Below are positions 12,805 to 26,034 of a DNA stretch of 64,000 nt, one piece after another. The notes under the pieces were generated by a model. It ran no database searches and was not told where the DNA came from. It saw only the letters and a list, made by a program, of their open reading frames with translations. How positions within the stretch are numbered: the first letter of the stretch is position 1; each line of letters opens with the position of its first letter. A program made the position numbers and the translations under genes. The DNA is from Eopsaltria australis (lineage: Eukaryota; Chordata; Aves; Passeriformes; Petroicidae). The stretch is from the NCBI GenBank assembly GCA_034509425.1, contig JAVTVJ010000068.1, positions 3,224,001 to 3,288,000 of the forward strand, in the 5' to 3' direction.

Positions 12805-12882
12805 CGTGTGCGCCGCATTCGGCGGGAGGATGCGTACGCTCCGCGTTATGTAAGGTGCCGCATCATGTGAATAATGGAAGCG
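12805..12882. promoter_or_regulatory. CpG-dense micro-cluster inside the GLRA2 intron (possible regulatory element)
   Basis: Eleven CpG dinucleotides occur in 78 bp, ten of them within 12805-12860, including the palindrome GCGTACGC. The flanking kilobases are strongly CpG-depleted. Such a patch suggests an unmethylated element (enhancer, alternative promoter or cryptic exon), or sequence kept by selection. A donor-like TTAT|GTAAGG lies at its right part (GT at 12850). In one frame an ATG at 12787 leads into an arginine-rich open stretch up to that donor. No promoter motif such as a TATA box was identified. The functional label is inference; only the CpG clustering is seen directly. Confidence 0.3.
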
Positions 12883-12984
12883 CTCAAGGAAAGCCCTTTT
12901 GCTGAGCTATTTTTGGTACTCACTGAGCGAGCTCAAACACATGAGTTTCATTGTGAAAAATAGAAATCTGAGTCTGAATGGCTT

Positions 12985-13006
12985 TCTCTCTCTCTCTCTC
13001 TCTCTC
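12985..13006. repeat. (TC)11 microsatellite
   Basis: An uninterrupted run of 11 TC dinucleotides, about 100 bp downstream of the CpG cluster. Confidence 0.95.
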
Positions 13007-14049
13007 ATCTTGCTTACTTAATGGATTAAAGAGCATGTAGCTTCTGCTGTAGATAAACACCCTCAAGATACTGTGGTTACTTTTATTTCTCCAGGGCAAT
13101 TGCATTAGCACTTTAATGTAACTGTGCAGAAAAAAATCCAGTAGAAGATAAATACACCAAAATGATCATTTAGCTTGAAGTTATAGTTCCACGTACAACT
13201 GCAGTTGTATAATATTCACTAGAGTGAATATTTAGCTGTAGTTAAACAATACACACAATTCATTGCATTACGCTGCCATGTCACTTTGTGACTTCATCTG
13301 AATGCCCTTGTCTTTTTATTGTGAGCATGAATAGGCTAGGAATGGCCCTCGTTAATATCAGTGGAAGTAGCTGTATTGCTTATAAAATGGACATACCGCG
13401 TGTACTTTAAACATTTAAACAAAACAATCATCTCAAATTTGAAAATTATCTTGATATAAATCCTTACTCTAGGTCTAGACACAAGTCTAGAGACATGAAT
13501 CCCCAAAGAAAGAGCAACCTGTAGGAAAAAAAGCAGTTCAGCTGCGGGGGTGGTATCCAAGAATTGGATCAAAAAATTCTAATAAGAGCAGTCTGACCAG
13601 ATGGAGAGACTAAGCTTGCTGGAAATGTACATTTTTCAGTGAAAAGCAAACTCAGACAAAGAAACAGTGGAAGAGAAAAATTGGGTTTCATAGTGTCCAG
13701 TTTACAAGGGTAATTGAAGTTGAAGTGGAAGCTTTTTCCTCCCTTATTGCAGGAGGGAAGGTTAAAAGTTCTAAACAAATCACAGTGTTTTGTGTATTTT
13801 ACTGCCTTGGACACAAAAAGATGATAGACTCTGTGGGGTGGATTTTTCACCCCAAACTAAGAAGAGAAAATGGATAGTTGCATTTCAAGGGAGAGAATTC
13901 TGAAAACCAAATAAAAACCATTAAGCATTCTGTAATAAAAGGCAGATTAATTTATGGAACATGTCAAACCAGTTCCACATGTCAAGTCTCAAATATCTAA
14001 ACAGCAATTGAAGTGGGTAGAGTGCCAGTGCACAAGCTGGAGTAATGGA

Positions 14050-14192
14050 ATCCTGGTACCAAAGTAGAAGAAAAAACCAGGAGAGCAGTATCAGAAGAAA
14101 AAATTAGAATTTCTGGAGGGAAAAAAAAATCCGAACAAACAGCACCAAACCAAAAAGAAACTGTAGCAAGCAGACAAACAAACAAAAGAAAC
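14050..14192. repeat. A-rich / (CAAA)-like low-complexity tract
   Basis: An adenine-dominated stretch with runs of A and CAAA units, ending in ACAAACAAACAAAAGAAAC. It is low-complexity sequence with no coding content. Confidence 0.6.
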
Positions 14193-16203
14193 ACACAGAA
14201 ACTGAGAATGGGGAAACCATGCCTAGTCTAAAAAAGGGTGAAAACCAGAGAAGTGGATAACTCGAGGGGAATAGGTAAGGCTGCAGAATGATGAATCTTT
14301 ATACCCACTGAGCTGATCCGTAGTAAAACAAAGAGTGTTCTATGGGGCAGGGGACAGATACTGAAACTCTAGGGACCATGCATGGCACCAAAGCAGCAAG
14401 CAGGACATGGTATAGTACAATGACTCATGTTGGCCAGCTTGCAAATTATTCCTTAAGGTTAAATAAGATAGGAACAGGACATAAGCTACAGAACAGCAAT
14501 ATTACAGTATTTCCAGTCAGGGGTGATGAAGTGACTGTGTGCTGTTATCATGTGGGAAAGGTAGGATTGGAAAATCAGAAGGAGTACTTGATAAAGTTTT
14601 TTCTTGCTTGCTCAATAGAGGAACTTTGCTTTAGAAACTCCGAGCCCTCTCTTGTACCTACCCAGCACGCTATGGCTGAAAGGATCAGCTCTGAACTGAC
14701 AAGCCTTAGGGACTGAAGTTTGCACTTCACTGAGTGAGTTTGTCCTGCTAGTTACTCATGAACAGCAGGAGACATGCCAAAAATGAACTCTGCAGTTTTC
14801 CAGCTCATGAAAGGTGCTCTCCAGCTGGGTGCAAATGTCTTATTTCTTATTATACCTAGGGGAGAGTGCAAACTGAAAATAGGGCAGAGGAAGTTAGAAA
14901 GAGACAGGAAATAGTGTTCTTATTTTTAAAGCTTTAAAGCAACAAGAAGTAGCTTTTCAAGAACCATCTGCCACAGGCACCAGCTTTTGTTTTCCAGATT
15001 ACTTTAGAAAATGGTGACTCTTTCATTGGGTGCATTCTGGCCCACCTCATTTCATGGGGGGGAAAAAAAAACCCCAGTCAAAAAATTGTCAAATATGTGT
15101 TAATGATAAAAAAAAATAAGGAAAGTGGACTTCAGAAGGGCGATGTTTAACCTAAGCTACCCCTACCCAAGACTCCAGAAAGAGAGTGAAAAGCCATGAT
15201 AATCCCAAGATTTAGGCTTAGGCAGCCCAGGAGACAACTTTGCCCCAAGTTGGTTCCTTTGTTCTTTCATTGTAGGTATCTTATCTTTACTCTTTCCATG
15301 CCCAGAGTCAGGACCCAGTAAGGACTTGGTCTCAGAGTTTCTCACTGCTGCAATGGCCAGGTCCTTTTTCCAATGGAGGACGTGAAGACATCAGGAGAAG
15401 AGTTTCTGATCCATCGTTGCCAGGGGTCTGTTGTGATGCTTCATGTCAGCTTTGAGTTCTGTCCCAAGCCTCATTTTCAACAGCAAAGTATTTCAGTGTT
15501 AGTAAATATAAATTAGTATTTCTACAAGAGAGTGAAGGGGTCGAGCAGCTACAGCCAAGCATAATTCAGGCTGAGAATGCCAGCACTCTGTATCTGTGTA
15601 TTCCTACCCTCCCTAGCAGCTGTGCTCGCCCTGTGGATCTCCAGAGCATACTACACCAGTTGTATCAAATTACGTGGTAAATTGGTGAGATGGGCAAGTG
15701 TTCAGTAGGATCCATGAAATGCATATTTACATCTGACCCAATTAATCCCATTCTCCACAGGGGATAGAAGCTGCTATTTGAATGTAATTAATTGTGAAGC
15801 ATTCTGTAACGATGTTGTCCAAATGACATTGTTCAAAACCAAATTGTATTAACCAGACTGCTGAAAGCTCATTCTCTCTCAAGTCTGAAAAACTTCATGA
15901 GTTCCAGTAAAATCCAGTTTTTACAGTACTTTTAAAAAAGTGGTGTTGAAACCATTCATTTCTCCATGTTTTTTTTCCCCCAAGGGAAAACAGCCTTGTT
16001 TATAGTCATTCCTGTTCAAGTTGACAGCTTTTCTTATGGCATACTGATCACTCAGAGCCTGATTCTGACACATGTGGCTTGATTTAAGGATCAGATGCAT
16101 TTATTTCTCTTGATCCACTGCTGGAGAAAGATGCTATTTGCTGTAATATGATAATTTATACTTGGGTATTTCTCTTATGGCCTGATATTTTAATTCTTTT
16201 GAT

Positions 16204-16277
16204 TGTTTGTTTGTGTTTGGTTTTTTTATGGGTTTTGGTTTTGTTTGTTACTTTGTTTTTTTTTTTTTGGTGGGGGG
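16204..16277. repeat. T/G-rich low-complexity tract
   Basis: Repeated TTTG units and a run of about 13 T followed by GGTGGGGGG. It is the opposite-strand equivalent of the A/C-rich tracts elsewhere in this intron. No TE body was recognised beside it. Confidence 0.7.
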
Positions 16278-19200
16278 ATAACACTGATCTTGCACTCCAT
16301 GCTACTGGGAGTAGATGGATAGGTGAGGAAGGAAATTTTCTTTTCTACAACATGAGGCGGGGGCCAGGGATAGTTACACTGTAAGGAATAAACACCTTGA
16401 AACCTTACATATTCTGAGTACTTGTTGCTGAGTCTTGCCAGAGTCCTCACAAAGACTCATTTCAAGTTGAAAGCGCCTGAAAACTCCATGCCAAACCCAA
16501 GCATAAGTCACTAAAAATTTACTCACTTACAGTCTCTGTGGATAGACTCTCCCAACGATATCTCAGAGCTGTCCACTGGCTCTTCCCACACTATATGTCT
16601 TCAGTACAGTATGATCAATGTCAAGAAGGACTTACTATTGTAAAGCTCAGTTTTCCAGTGACTGGTTGAATATATCTGGCATACTGATCATGTCAGAGTG
16701 TTTTTAGCTCCTGGAGAAACAGATTGGAAAGGTCAGAAAAGGCTGCTGTGTTTGCCAATCCACATGAAGTGCCAGAAGTCCAGAATCCTACCTGTGAATT
16801 TCTACATCAATCCTGTAACTTCTCTCTGAGTAAGGACATAACTCTTAAATTCATTTAATTTCTAACTTGTATATGTAATTTTTCATACAGATACTGTTTG
16901 TGCATTTCTACATACAAATAATCCACCTGTGTAAGTGCAAGTTATTTACCAAGGGTCCAAGGTTTTATTTTCTCTGCAATAACATGACAAGACTCTTAGG
17001 AGACATGACACCTTTGTTTTCATGCTTCACCTCACTCTCTCCCATGTGTGTTCTGATATAACCCTTTCTGCTAGTCATGTGGAAGTGCTCTGCCTGTGAC
17101 TGACTCATTCATTTTTCTGTTAAGCCTTCCCAAGCCTGCTGGTGGTAGAGGCTTGCTTTAAGGTTCTCTGTAATCTTCATCTGTCAAAAGAATAGCTACT
17201 TAAGAAGAAAGATCACAAACTCTGTTCATTAGAGATTATCTGAGTTGCACAAATGTGACATCTTGCACACCATTCTAGGAAAGAAAGTAGTGCATCTCCT
17301 CTTCAGGCTGTAAAGTCTTACAGGCATCTGCAAGTAGCAGCCTTGACACTCTCTAGCACAAACTTTCCATGGAATTTATCTATCTGATGTCTGTTGACTT
17401 ATGCCAGCTTTCTTTTTGACTTCCAAAGAGGGATCAGATACCAAGTCTACTTGTTTGCCCCATCAGCAGAATTTTCATCTTGTAGGCTTTTTTTCTGTGC
17501 TGATCCTCACAGGCAAGAGAAATTCCAGCAAATCTAATCAAGTGTGATGCCACTATGAGGTTGATAAGGATAGAGACAAATTGTGCATCACAGGATGCTC
17601 TTTTACAGTCCTTGGTATCGTCTGTCTGGAAGTCCTTCAAGGTCCTAATGCTCTTTTTTCACCATTACATGCCTAGTTAGATGATTTAAGGGGTATTTGT
17701 GTGGTACAAGGGTTTCATTGCTTATCCAGAATGGGTGCGTGTACACCAATGAGTGGATAATCAAGTCTTCTGAAAATCACCATGTGCTCTTATTCAGTAA
17801 TACTCCTGCCCTACTAATAGGCTATATATGTTTTACTTACAACCTTTCAGTGGGTCTTGCAGAAGACAATGGCCTTTCTTTCAAGAGATGCAAGCTCTTG
17901 CCCTATCCTTTCCAGAGGAGCAGTGGCAAATTATGCAGCTATTTGACTGCAGTTTCCTTGTTTGACCATAATGTCAGCTAATCTTCCACCAGACAGGTCC
18001 CTCCTGGGGTACAAACAAATACCTCTAAGACATTTATTTTGGAACACACACATGTATGTGAGTGAGTGTCCAAGACAAAAAAGCAGAGGAGGTGAAACTT
18101 ATTTTAGGTATTATTCTCCCTACATTAGCTTTACACTGTGTTTCCCACAGAGGCTTCTGCCTGTCTGCTTAGTAATTGCCAGTTTTCCCATATATTGGCA
18201 TATTCTGCCATGCCTGGGCTTCACCTTTCCTGAATTTATTAATTCTGATTCTGATTTTGAGTGTCTTACATTTGGGTATCATGCTTCTCACTCCAGGTAG
18301 CCTCACCAATATTTCTAGCTATGAATTCTTTAGCAAAATTAAAGAGGATTAGTTTTTTTAATTCATCTGCTACTTTCAAAATTTTTGCTCTATATAGCTT
18401 CTTTTTTTAATTACTTCTCATCTCTTTCCTACCAAGCATGAGCTTAGATGCTCATCCTCATTTGCAAGTCTGTTTTTTGGTTTTTCAACCTACTCAATGT
18501 GTTTTTCATGTAGCATTTGTTTTCAGCTCTACCTTTCTACCTAGCAACAGTCTAATTTCTTATAATGGACCCCATAAAGCTGGATTCCTATCAGAAATAA
18601 AATATATCTCTATTACAGATTATTTTTTTAAATGCTTGTAAACAATTGTTTTAGCAATGCCTATGGAAAGGCATAACTTTGAATTTGCATTCTTATTTTC
18701 AGGTTTGCTTCTTAGGAAAAACAGACTTGTCACCTTTTCAAGCTAAACATGAAGCATTATAGTCATAAAGCAAAGGGATTTTTTAGGCCCATTTATTTGG
18801 ATCATTGTCCAGACTTTTAAGTTAAATAGCCAGTGTAACTTTGAAATTCATGAGGCAGTTCTTCAGCAACTGGTCACATCTCTTTGCTGTGGTGAACTCC
18901 ATCTGGAGATGACAAACTCCAAGAAGGCTGTCCTGTGTTGGGCAGAGGAAGCTCTGTGTGACAGAAATATGTCCTTGATTCATCCTCCTGGGTTCCAGAA
19001 TTTTGCAGCTCAAGGACTCTCTAAACTAGAGCTGGTGTTTTTGTGATGAGCAGCTTTGCTATTTATGGATAGAGCAGCCAGTTCAATGTGATGATTTATG
19101 AATTATTAAAATATTTTTCTATAACTTGCTATGAGTTGTTCATGTTAGGTCTGCAGCACTTGTGGGACTAGGAATATGTATGGCCACTGGAGTCAACAGG

Positions 19201-22200
19201 AGTGCACACTGGGAGGGAAAAGGGTATTGGAAGTGAAGGGAGATCTTGTGTGAGGTGAATCCAAAACCAGAAATAACCAAAGCTGTAATAGATGAAAGCA
19301 AACAGGATGACTAATGGTTTTGCGAACTGTAGCTCATATTTGCAGTGTTTGGTGGGTATTTGTCATGAGCAAAGTAACCCTGAGTTCAGTGACTGTGCCT
19401 GCAAGGAGGGCAGTGCTGAAAGAGAAAGGAGGGGAGGTAGTTGTGCTAATTTTCTTTCCTTATCTGATGTATTTCTGTTTGCACAATTACACGTACAAGA
19501 GCAGGAACAAATTCAGCACATTTAGAGATTTAAAATAAGACAATTTCATTCTGCCTTTTCAGGTTTCTCAGATGGTGGCTGGGGGGCTACTGGTGGTCCT
19601 TAGCCCATGCAAAGAAGAAAAAGCAATAGGGGAAAGAAGATTATTTGCTCTCATAATTAAAAACATTAAAAAAAAGGAAATCATTAAACACTAAGTCAAT
19701 GCTGCTGTTCAAAACCTTCACCTTGGCTTTAGATTTTACGTAAAAGCAATTGATTCTCTAGCTGTTGCAGTCCTCTTTTAAAATGTCTTTGAGCGCTGCC
19801 ATTTTGTTCCTTATCTTGAAGATGTCCTAGATTTGTCTGTCATGAACTCTGGTGGAGTCAGTTTTGTATTTTTTGCTAATGGGTTGGTCTTTTATTATTC
19901 TGCCCTTACTGTTATCTGTGCTGGATGTTCACAAAATGGAGACACAAAATGTACTTTTTTTTCATAGGGACCAAACAGGATTGTGAAGAAAAAGTAATAA
20001 AAAGTCCAGAGAGGGTAGCTTTTTGCAGGAACAGAAAATGTTGTCTTCCTTCCCAAATGTAAATACTCATTTTTTTCAAGCTTGCACAAAGGATGTTTTT
20101 CCCCAAATACATGACAGTTTTTTAAGATGCTCTGGTGATGTATGCTGCTGTTCTTTGACTTCTAGATACTGGGGATGCCTGTTTATGTTGCCTGTCTCCT
20201 GTTTGCTCTTTGATCTTTGTTAACTTTCCCTTGCGGCTTATATCGTGTTATTTGTTGTAAAAATAATCTATTTGAATTTTACTTTTTGATGTATGGAGTC
20301 TGATGCTTTTGTCACACTTCTGTGTACTGTTACTGCTTTCCTCTTTGTTTGGTGAGTTCTCTTGTGGGTATTTGTGTAGCTGGGCTTGAATATCAGACAT
20401 ATCACGACAACAGATCTTTTTCATCAAATGCTGTGTTTGAATCTAACAGCAGCTATTTCATGAATATTTTTTGTACCCCACGTGCAGCTTAGTGATGTTT
20501 TTATTGTATGTGGCATCCCAGCCAGTTTTCTCAGTCTCACTTTTTTCTTGTCACTGCTGTGTATTCCTTGCTGTCACACCTGACTCTCGTGAGTTTGCCA
20601 AATATTTGCCTCCTTCAGCTATGAAACAAGAACCCCGTTCTCCCACTGTGAGGGCTCGTTCATCTGAGGGGAGATGGAAAGGTATTTAGCCAAAACACCA
20701 TACCCCAGGGGTACAGGGGTGCCCAAAGGGTAATCAGTATGACATGTAAATTTTGACCTTTCTTTTACCATAAGTCTTCCCTTCTTGCCTTCGATTTCAA
20801 AGTGAAGATGTCTTAGGAACTGGTACCGTATGAATCTGGGGATCTTTTCTGCTGGCAGCTTTCAAACCTTCGAAGCAAAGAGGCTTAGACTTTAGCGTCT
20901 TTGCATTTTTAAAGCATTACAATATAGAGGAAGCTGTTTGGCCTGGACCATTATTGATTTCTATTCTGTTCTTCAAACTACAAGCACAGAATTGTACGAT
21001 GGCAGGGAAAAGGACAAGAAGAGCCTTGAGAGCCAGCTGGCAGGGCCAGCATCAGGCATTGCACTGGACAATTTACAGTTTCTGAAAATATTAATCAGTG
21101 CTGTTAAACATTTTTCTGTGATGTGCCCAATATATCAGGAATGAGTTTAAGTGAGATTTGTCAGGGATTGCTCCTCAGGGAGACTGTGAGCTGAATTATA
21201 GCTTTTTGTGGATGTGCTGACCCACAGTTGAGTATTTCTGATTTACACCCTGTAATTGTCTTTGACTTGCAAGTACTTCTGGAACAAAGGTGAGTAAAAA
21301 AAGTCTCTGAAAAATTATTTACCATTCTGGACAGGAATAGTGATATGCTTTTTCTGTCCTAACAGTGTTTGGTTCCCCTTCCTATTACAGCAACACCGGT
21401 TACAGCTGCAGATACGCTGCTGAAATACAGCTACACAAGTTTGTATTTTTTAACTCATACCAATCTTCTACTGAGATGTCTGCTTTCTGTGTCTGGCATC
21501 ACATTTTTCTTGGCTGCCCTTCACCCTTTAGCCCCTTTTAGAAGCTGCCCCTGACTTTAACTTCTGTCTCGACTGAGGAAGCAATTTCTCAACATGTAGA
21601 TGAGGAGCCAAGATTAATCCAATACTTATTTTGACAGAGATATATAACCCATAAATGCATTATACAGTCTAAAAACAACCTGCCTGAGCAATTAGCTCAG
21701 TAGTCAGACATTTTAAAACAGTGGGAGAAGAGCAGAGATGTGGATTATGATGCACGATGATTTACTTTATTTAATAGAAAAGCATGTAGAATTTTAATTA
21801 CAATCAGGAGATTTTACATTTGCTGCAAGTACTCATATGGGTTGCTAATGTGACAACCGTGGTATGACAAGGAGAGACTGCACAAGACAAGACTTGAAAA
21901 CTGGCAGATAGGAATACAGAGACTATTTCATTTCAGGCCTGCAAAGAGAACACATTTCTGAAATGAATATGTGACAAGAGGGAAGTATTGGATTTCTGTG
22001 TGAGGAGCTGACAAGTCAGACAAACAGCAGCCATTTATTATCTGTGATGGTGAAAAGATCACATCACTTATAACCTTTGAAGCAACAGGAAAACTGAACG
22101 CAGCATCATTTTATAATGATCTAAGAGAGAACCGGCTCTTTTTTTTCCCCTCCTTGGTTATATATAGCTGTTAGAGAGAGCCCTGCTGAGCAGAAAATGG

Positions 22201-23710
22201 AGCATATGATCAAGGGCAGTCCAGTGAGTCAATTTACTGACTAATACTGTAGATTATCATGTCAAATATATAGCACCAGCAGTATGAACAATAATGAAGC
22301 CTAGTTTATTTCTGTCCTGTAAATTGAAATGAAGATGTGATTGGAATTGTCACACCTTGGATATATGAACCAGATTCTCTTAATCATCCAATACAAAGTG
22401 CTTTATTCTTTATAGTGACTTTTATTTTAGGATCCATTCCAAAATTGGCCAGCTGAAACCATCTATTTAAGTGTGTCAAACACATTTAAAATATCCTCTA
22501 GACCACTGTCCCCTCAGGTTCAATGGTCTCACACTTTGAAATACCTGTTCCCTTCAGACCCAAAGAAGGGGTAACTCTGCCTTTCATCCTGTGGGAAGAA
22601 ATCATTCAGCACAGCACCATGTAGAGACACTCTAAATGAACTCCAGTATCATCAGTAAAACATCCAGCCATGAAGCCAACAGGGCAAAACACTTATGGAA
22701 ACCCCAGATGGCCATTGAAGGGAGCCTTTCCTTGCCTGGTTTTCTATTTTCCTGTGTCTCAGAGTGTGAGTGAGGAATTATGAAGGGGATATTGCCAGTA
22801 TTCTTCAGTCTCCTTGGGTCAAACTGCCTGAAGAGAAGGTCCAGTTAAATGATCTGGTAAAAATTCCACTCCAAATAGAAGGAGTTAATTTTAATTTAGC
22901 TGTACAATACCAGACTTGTGTTTTACTGGTGTCCAAGCCCCAGGTGAAAGTCTAGTTGCCTTTGGGTCTGTCAAAATTTGAGTATGAGCAAAAACTTAGG
23001 GAATGAACATTTGAATTGCAAATCACTGCCATTCCTTCAGGGTTAAGAATCATAATCTATGTTATTGATTTCTGAAGTCCTTTGTCTAAGAATAGAGATG
23101 AGTAACTGAAGTGGCATTTACTGTTTGCTTACAGTAAGCCACAAAGCCCAAATATTGCATGTCTGTGAAGTATAATTTCCTGAAACTGGTGAGAAAACTT
23201 TTACAGAAATTAACACAGTGTTATAAATTTAGCACAAATAAGGAAAAGCAGATGGCACTGCTGTGATTGGACATGTCATTGGAGTATTCTGGAGCATGCC
23301 AAATCTTTAATCTATTACTATTTGCATATACTACCACATTACTCAGTTTTCAGTAGACAGGAACAACATGTGCTGTGCACAAACAACAGCTCTTTTTTTT
23401 TTTTCCAGAGCATTAAACATAGAATAAAAATGAAATTCCATTTGCTGGTTTTGCAGCACTTGTGATCATTTTCTAAAGCCTCCAAAAGGTTCATGTTGTG
23501 TGTTCTGGGTGGTCAGAACAGAGTCACAGATTGCTGCATGGGCCCACATGCTTGGTGATCTTCAGCTTTACATGCCAGTGATGGGACAGGCTGTGTGTCA
23601 TGAGCAGTAGATCAGATGAGAAGCATCACATTTCAAAATGCTTTATGGTGATGGAAACTCTTTGAGCAATTATCAGCTCTGTGGATATCCAAAAGTAGAA
23701 GGTTTTATTC

Positions 23711-23793
23711 AAAAAACAAACCAAAACAAACCAAAAACTAAACAAAAAACCAACCAACCAAAAAAAATCCCCAAAAACAAACAAACAAAAACC
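23711..23793. repeat. A/C-rich (CAAA/CCAA)n tract
   Basis: Repeated CAAACCAAAA and CCAACCAACC units with A runs, over about 80 bp. Short open frames across it (for example NKPKTKQKTNQPKK) are products of the simple repeat, not a gene. Confidence 0.8.
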
Positions 23794-25966
23794 GTCTCAA
23801 AAACCTCCAAACTATTTCCTGGATATTCTTAAAAAATAGAATAGCACCTCTCAGTTTAGAGGTGGTCTTGCAAAGGTGGAGTTCTACTTTTATGGCCTGC
23901 CTTTTCTTTGGAAGAAGATAATTTAACTGCACAGAGCAGAAAGGCTCAGTGCAGATGGGACTTAAAGAAGAAACTGAGTTTTGCAAGCAGAAGGTTAAGG
24001 CCACATATAAGGAAAACAGTGAGGATGAAAGTATCAAAGAGGAGGTAGGCAAAAACAGACCTGGGAATTAGTAAGGTAATATGTGTGATGGAAAAAAATC
24101 GTTAAAAAGGAGTTAAAAAGGGAAGAGACAGTTGCAGAAATAAGGAGACAGGGAAGCAAAAGACCAAGAGTAGATATCAACTTGCCTGTGTTTCACATTA
24201 GGGGTTCTAAGACTCCATTCATTTTTCCAGCTCAGAGGACAATAAATCAGTTTAATGCCCACCCATTGTGACTGCAGAGCATGTGTGATATCCTACTGTG
24301 CAGTACTAAGGTTGTCACCAAACACCTCATCTTGTCTGATCCAGACAGAATGCTCCTGCCTGGTACTCATGAAGCTCTTGGATATTCAGTGAAGTAGAAA
24401 CCTGTGCTGCCAGGTCTCCCTTTCTCTTGGGGGACTCCTGCTTTGCTTTGTTCTTTGACTTACTGTCATATTTTCTGAATACAATCCTTCCTCTGGTGTC
24501 ATTCCTTCTCAAAAGTGGAACCTCAAGGTCAGGAGGTTGTAGGCAGTCGCAGTGAGTCCTGAACTCTTCCATGCACCGCATGACAGGCTTCCAGAGCTCT
24601 GGCACTGCAAACACTGGTTTAAAACATACAAGGTGCACATTTCAGGAAGGCTGCAGGCATAGCAGCCCTTTATTTTTGTGTTATTCTTGTTAGCTCTCTT
24701 TTAGAGAAATTAATTGGGCATTTTGTCTCCCGTTTTCCTTGATATTCTTGAACAAAACTTGAGTTCAGATAACCATCTGAAACTTTCTCCCAAGAATACT
24801 TTTTCCAGTGCTGTAGCCATGCTTCCACATTTCATCTGTCTGTACCTCTCAGTACTGACTTTTCTCATACACAGTTAAATCTTTTGTTTCAGGTTATCCC
24901 TTTATCAGTTTTGCCAAGTAATAAAAGGCCATCACCAGGAGATCTGTTGCTTAGCTACTGGCCTGGGCAGATGGTCCTCCTGGAGAAATGCCAGCACCCC
25001 ACCAAAGAGCCTATTTATGGACAGAGAGGACTGGGAAGGTTTAATGACCCTTGCCCATGTGTTCAGTATCCTTGCTCCCCAGAACTACTGCAGAGAAAAT
25101 GCTAGAGTAAAAGTTAGCATTTTGAGAAGTGATTAAAAATTAATAATTAATAAATGCTCTGAAGAGTGCTCCTAATTTTAAAATGGAATAAAAATGTTCT
25201 CACTAGGTGAACTTGCCACTAACTAATGCCTTCAGGGAATACATTAGAGGACTAGATTAAATAGATGCCTACACCTATATGTAGGTACATATATCTCCAT
25301 GGATGGGTGCATGCAGACTGTGCATGTGTGTACACCCTTGTGTCTGTGTGTAATACAGTAAAAAAAAAAACCTATCTAACCCATTTTAAATGAAATATTA
25401 TTTCATTTCCACTGTATGCATACTTCCAATGACCTTCTAGAATTTGTGGATTTATTACTTATCAGATGAGAAATAAACACCCCAACATCTCCATGTAGAG
25501 ATTGCACTGTCAAGTTGCTATAGGATTGAATGTCATCAATTTTTACGTCATGATGAATTTTTATTTTCCTGAGAGTAAATAATATCAGAATTTCATAGAC
25601 CAACCCTCACAGAAGCAAATAAAAATGAAAATATAGAAGTCTATATGGGTAGTAAATTTCTAATACATTCAAACAGTCAAGTTGTTTCTAAGATGCAACT
25701 ATTTAATTTTGGAAACAAGTTTGAAGGGCAGATAGCTGGAAAATATTTTGTTTAACCCAATGATGCTTTGGACCTATGCAAGAATAGCTAGAGAAATCCA
25801 CATTGAGATCTTGACTAACAATGAGAAATAAATAATATGGCAAATCAGAAAGGATAACTTGTGTAAAAGAAGATAAGAAAAGAAAAGAAAATCAACCCCA
25901 AAACATTATTTATTGGAAGCCTGGTATTATGAACTGATAACTGGAAAAGAAAGGCTTGTCCCCTCA

Positions 25967-26034
25967 GAAACAAAAAACACCAAAACCAAAACCAATGAAA
26001 CAAACCAAAAACCCCCCACAGCCTCCCCCCACCA
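25967..26034. repeat. A/C-rich low-complexity tract
   Basis: Imperfect CAAAAC units followed by C runs (ACCCCCCACAGCCTCCCCCC). It resembles the tract at 23711-23793 in composition. No coding content. Confidence 0.7.

Noticed and set aside
14342..14716. 124-codon + strand open frame
   Set aside because: It lies inside the GLRA2 intron with no family resemblance, and the low-complexity tract upstream suggests ordinary intron sequence.
23638..23832. Lysine/asparagine/threonine-rich 64-codon frame
   Set aside because: It is produced by the A/C-rich simple repeat at 23711-23793.
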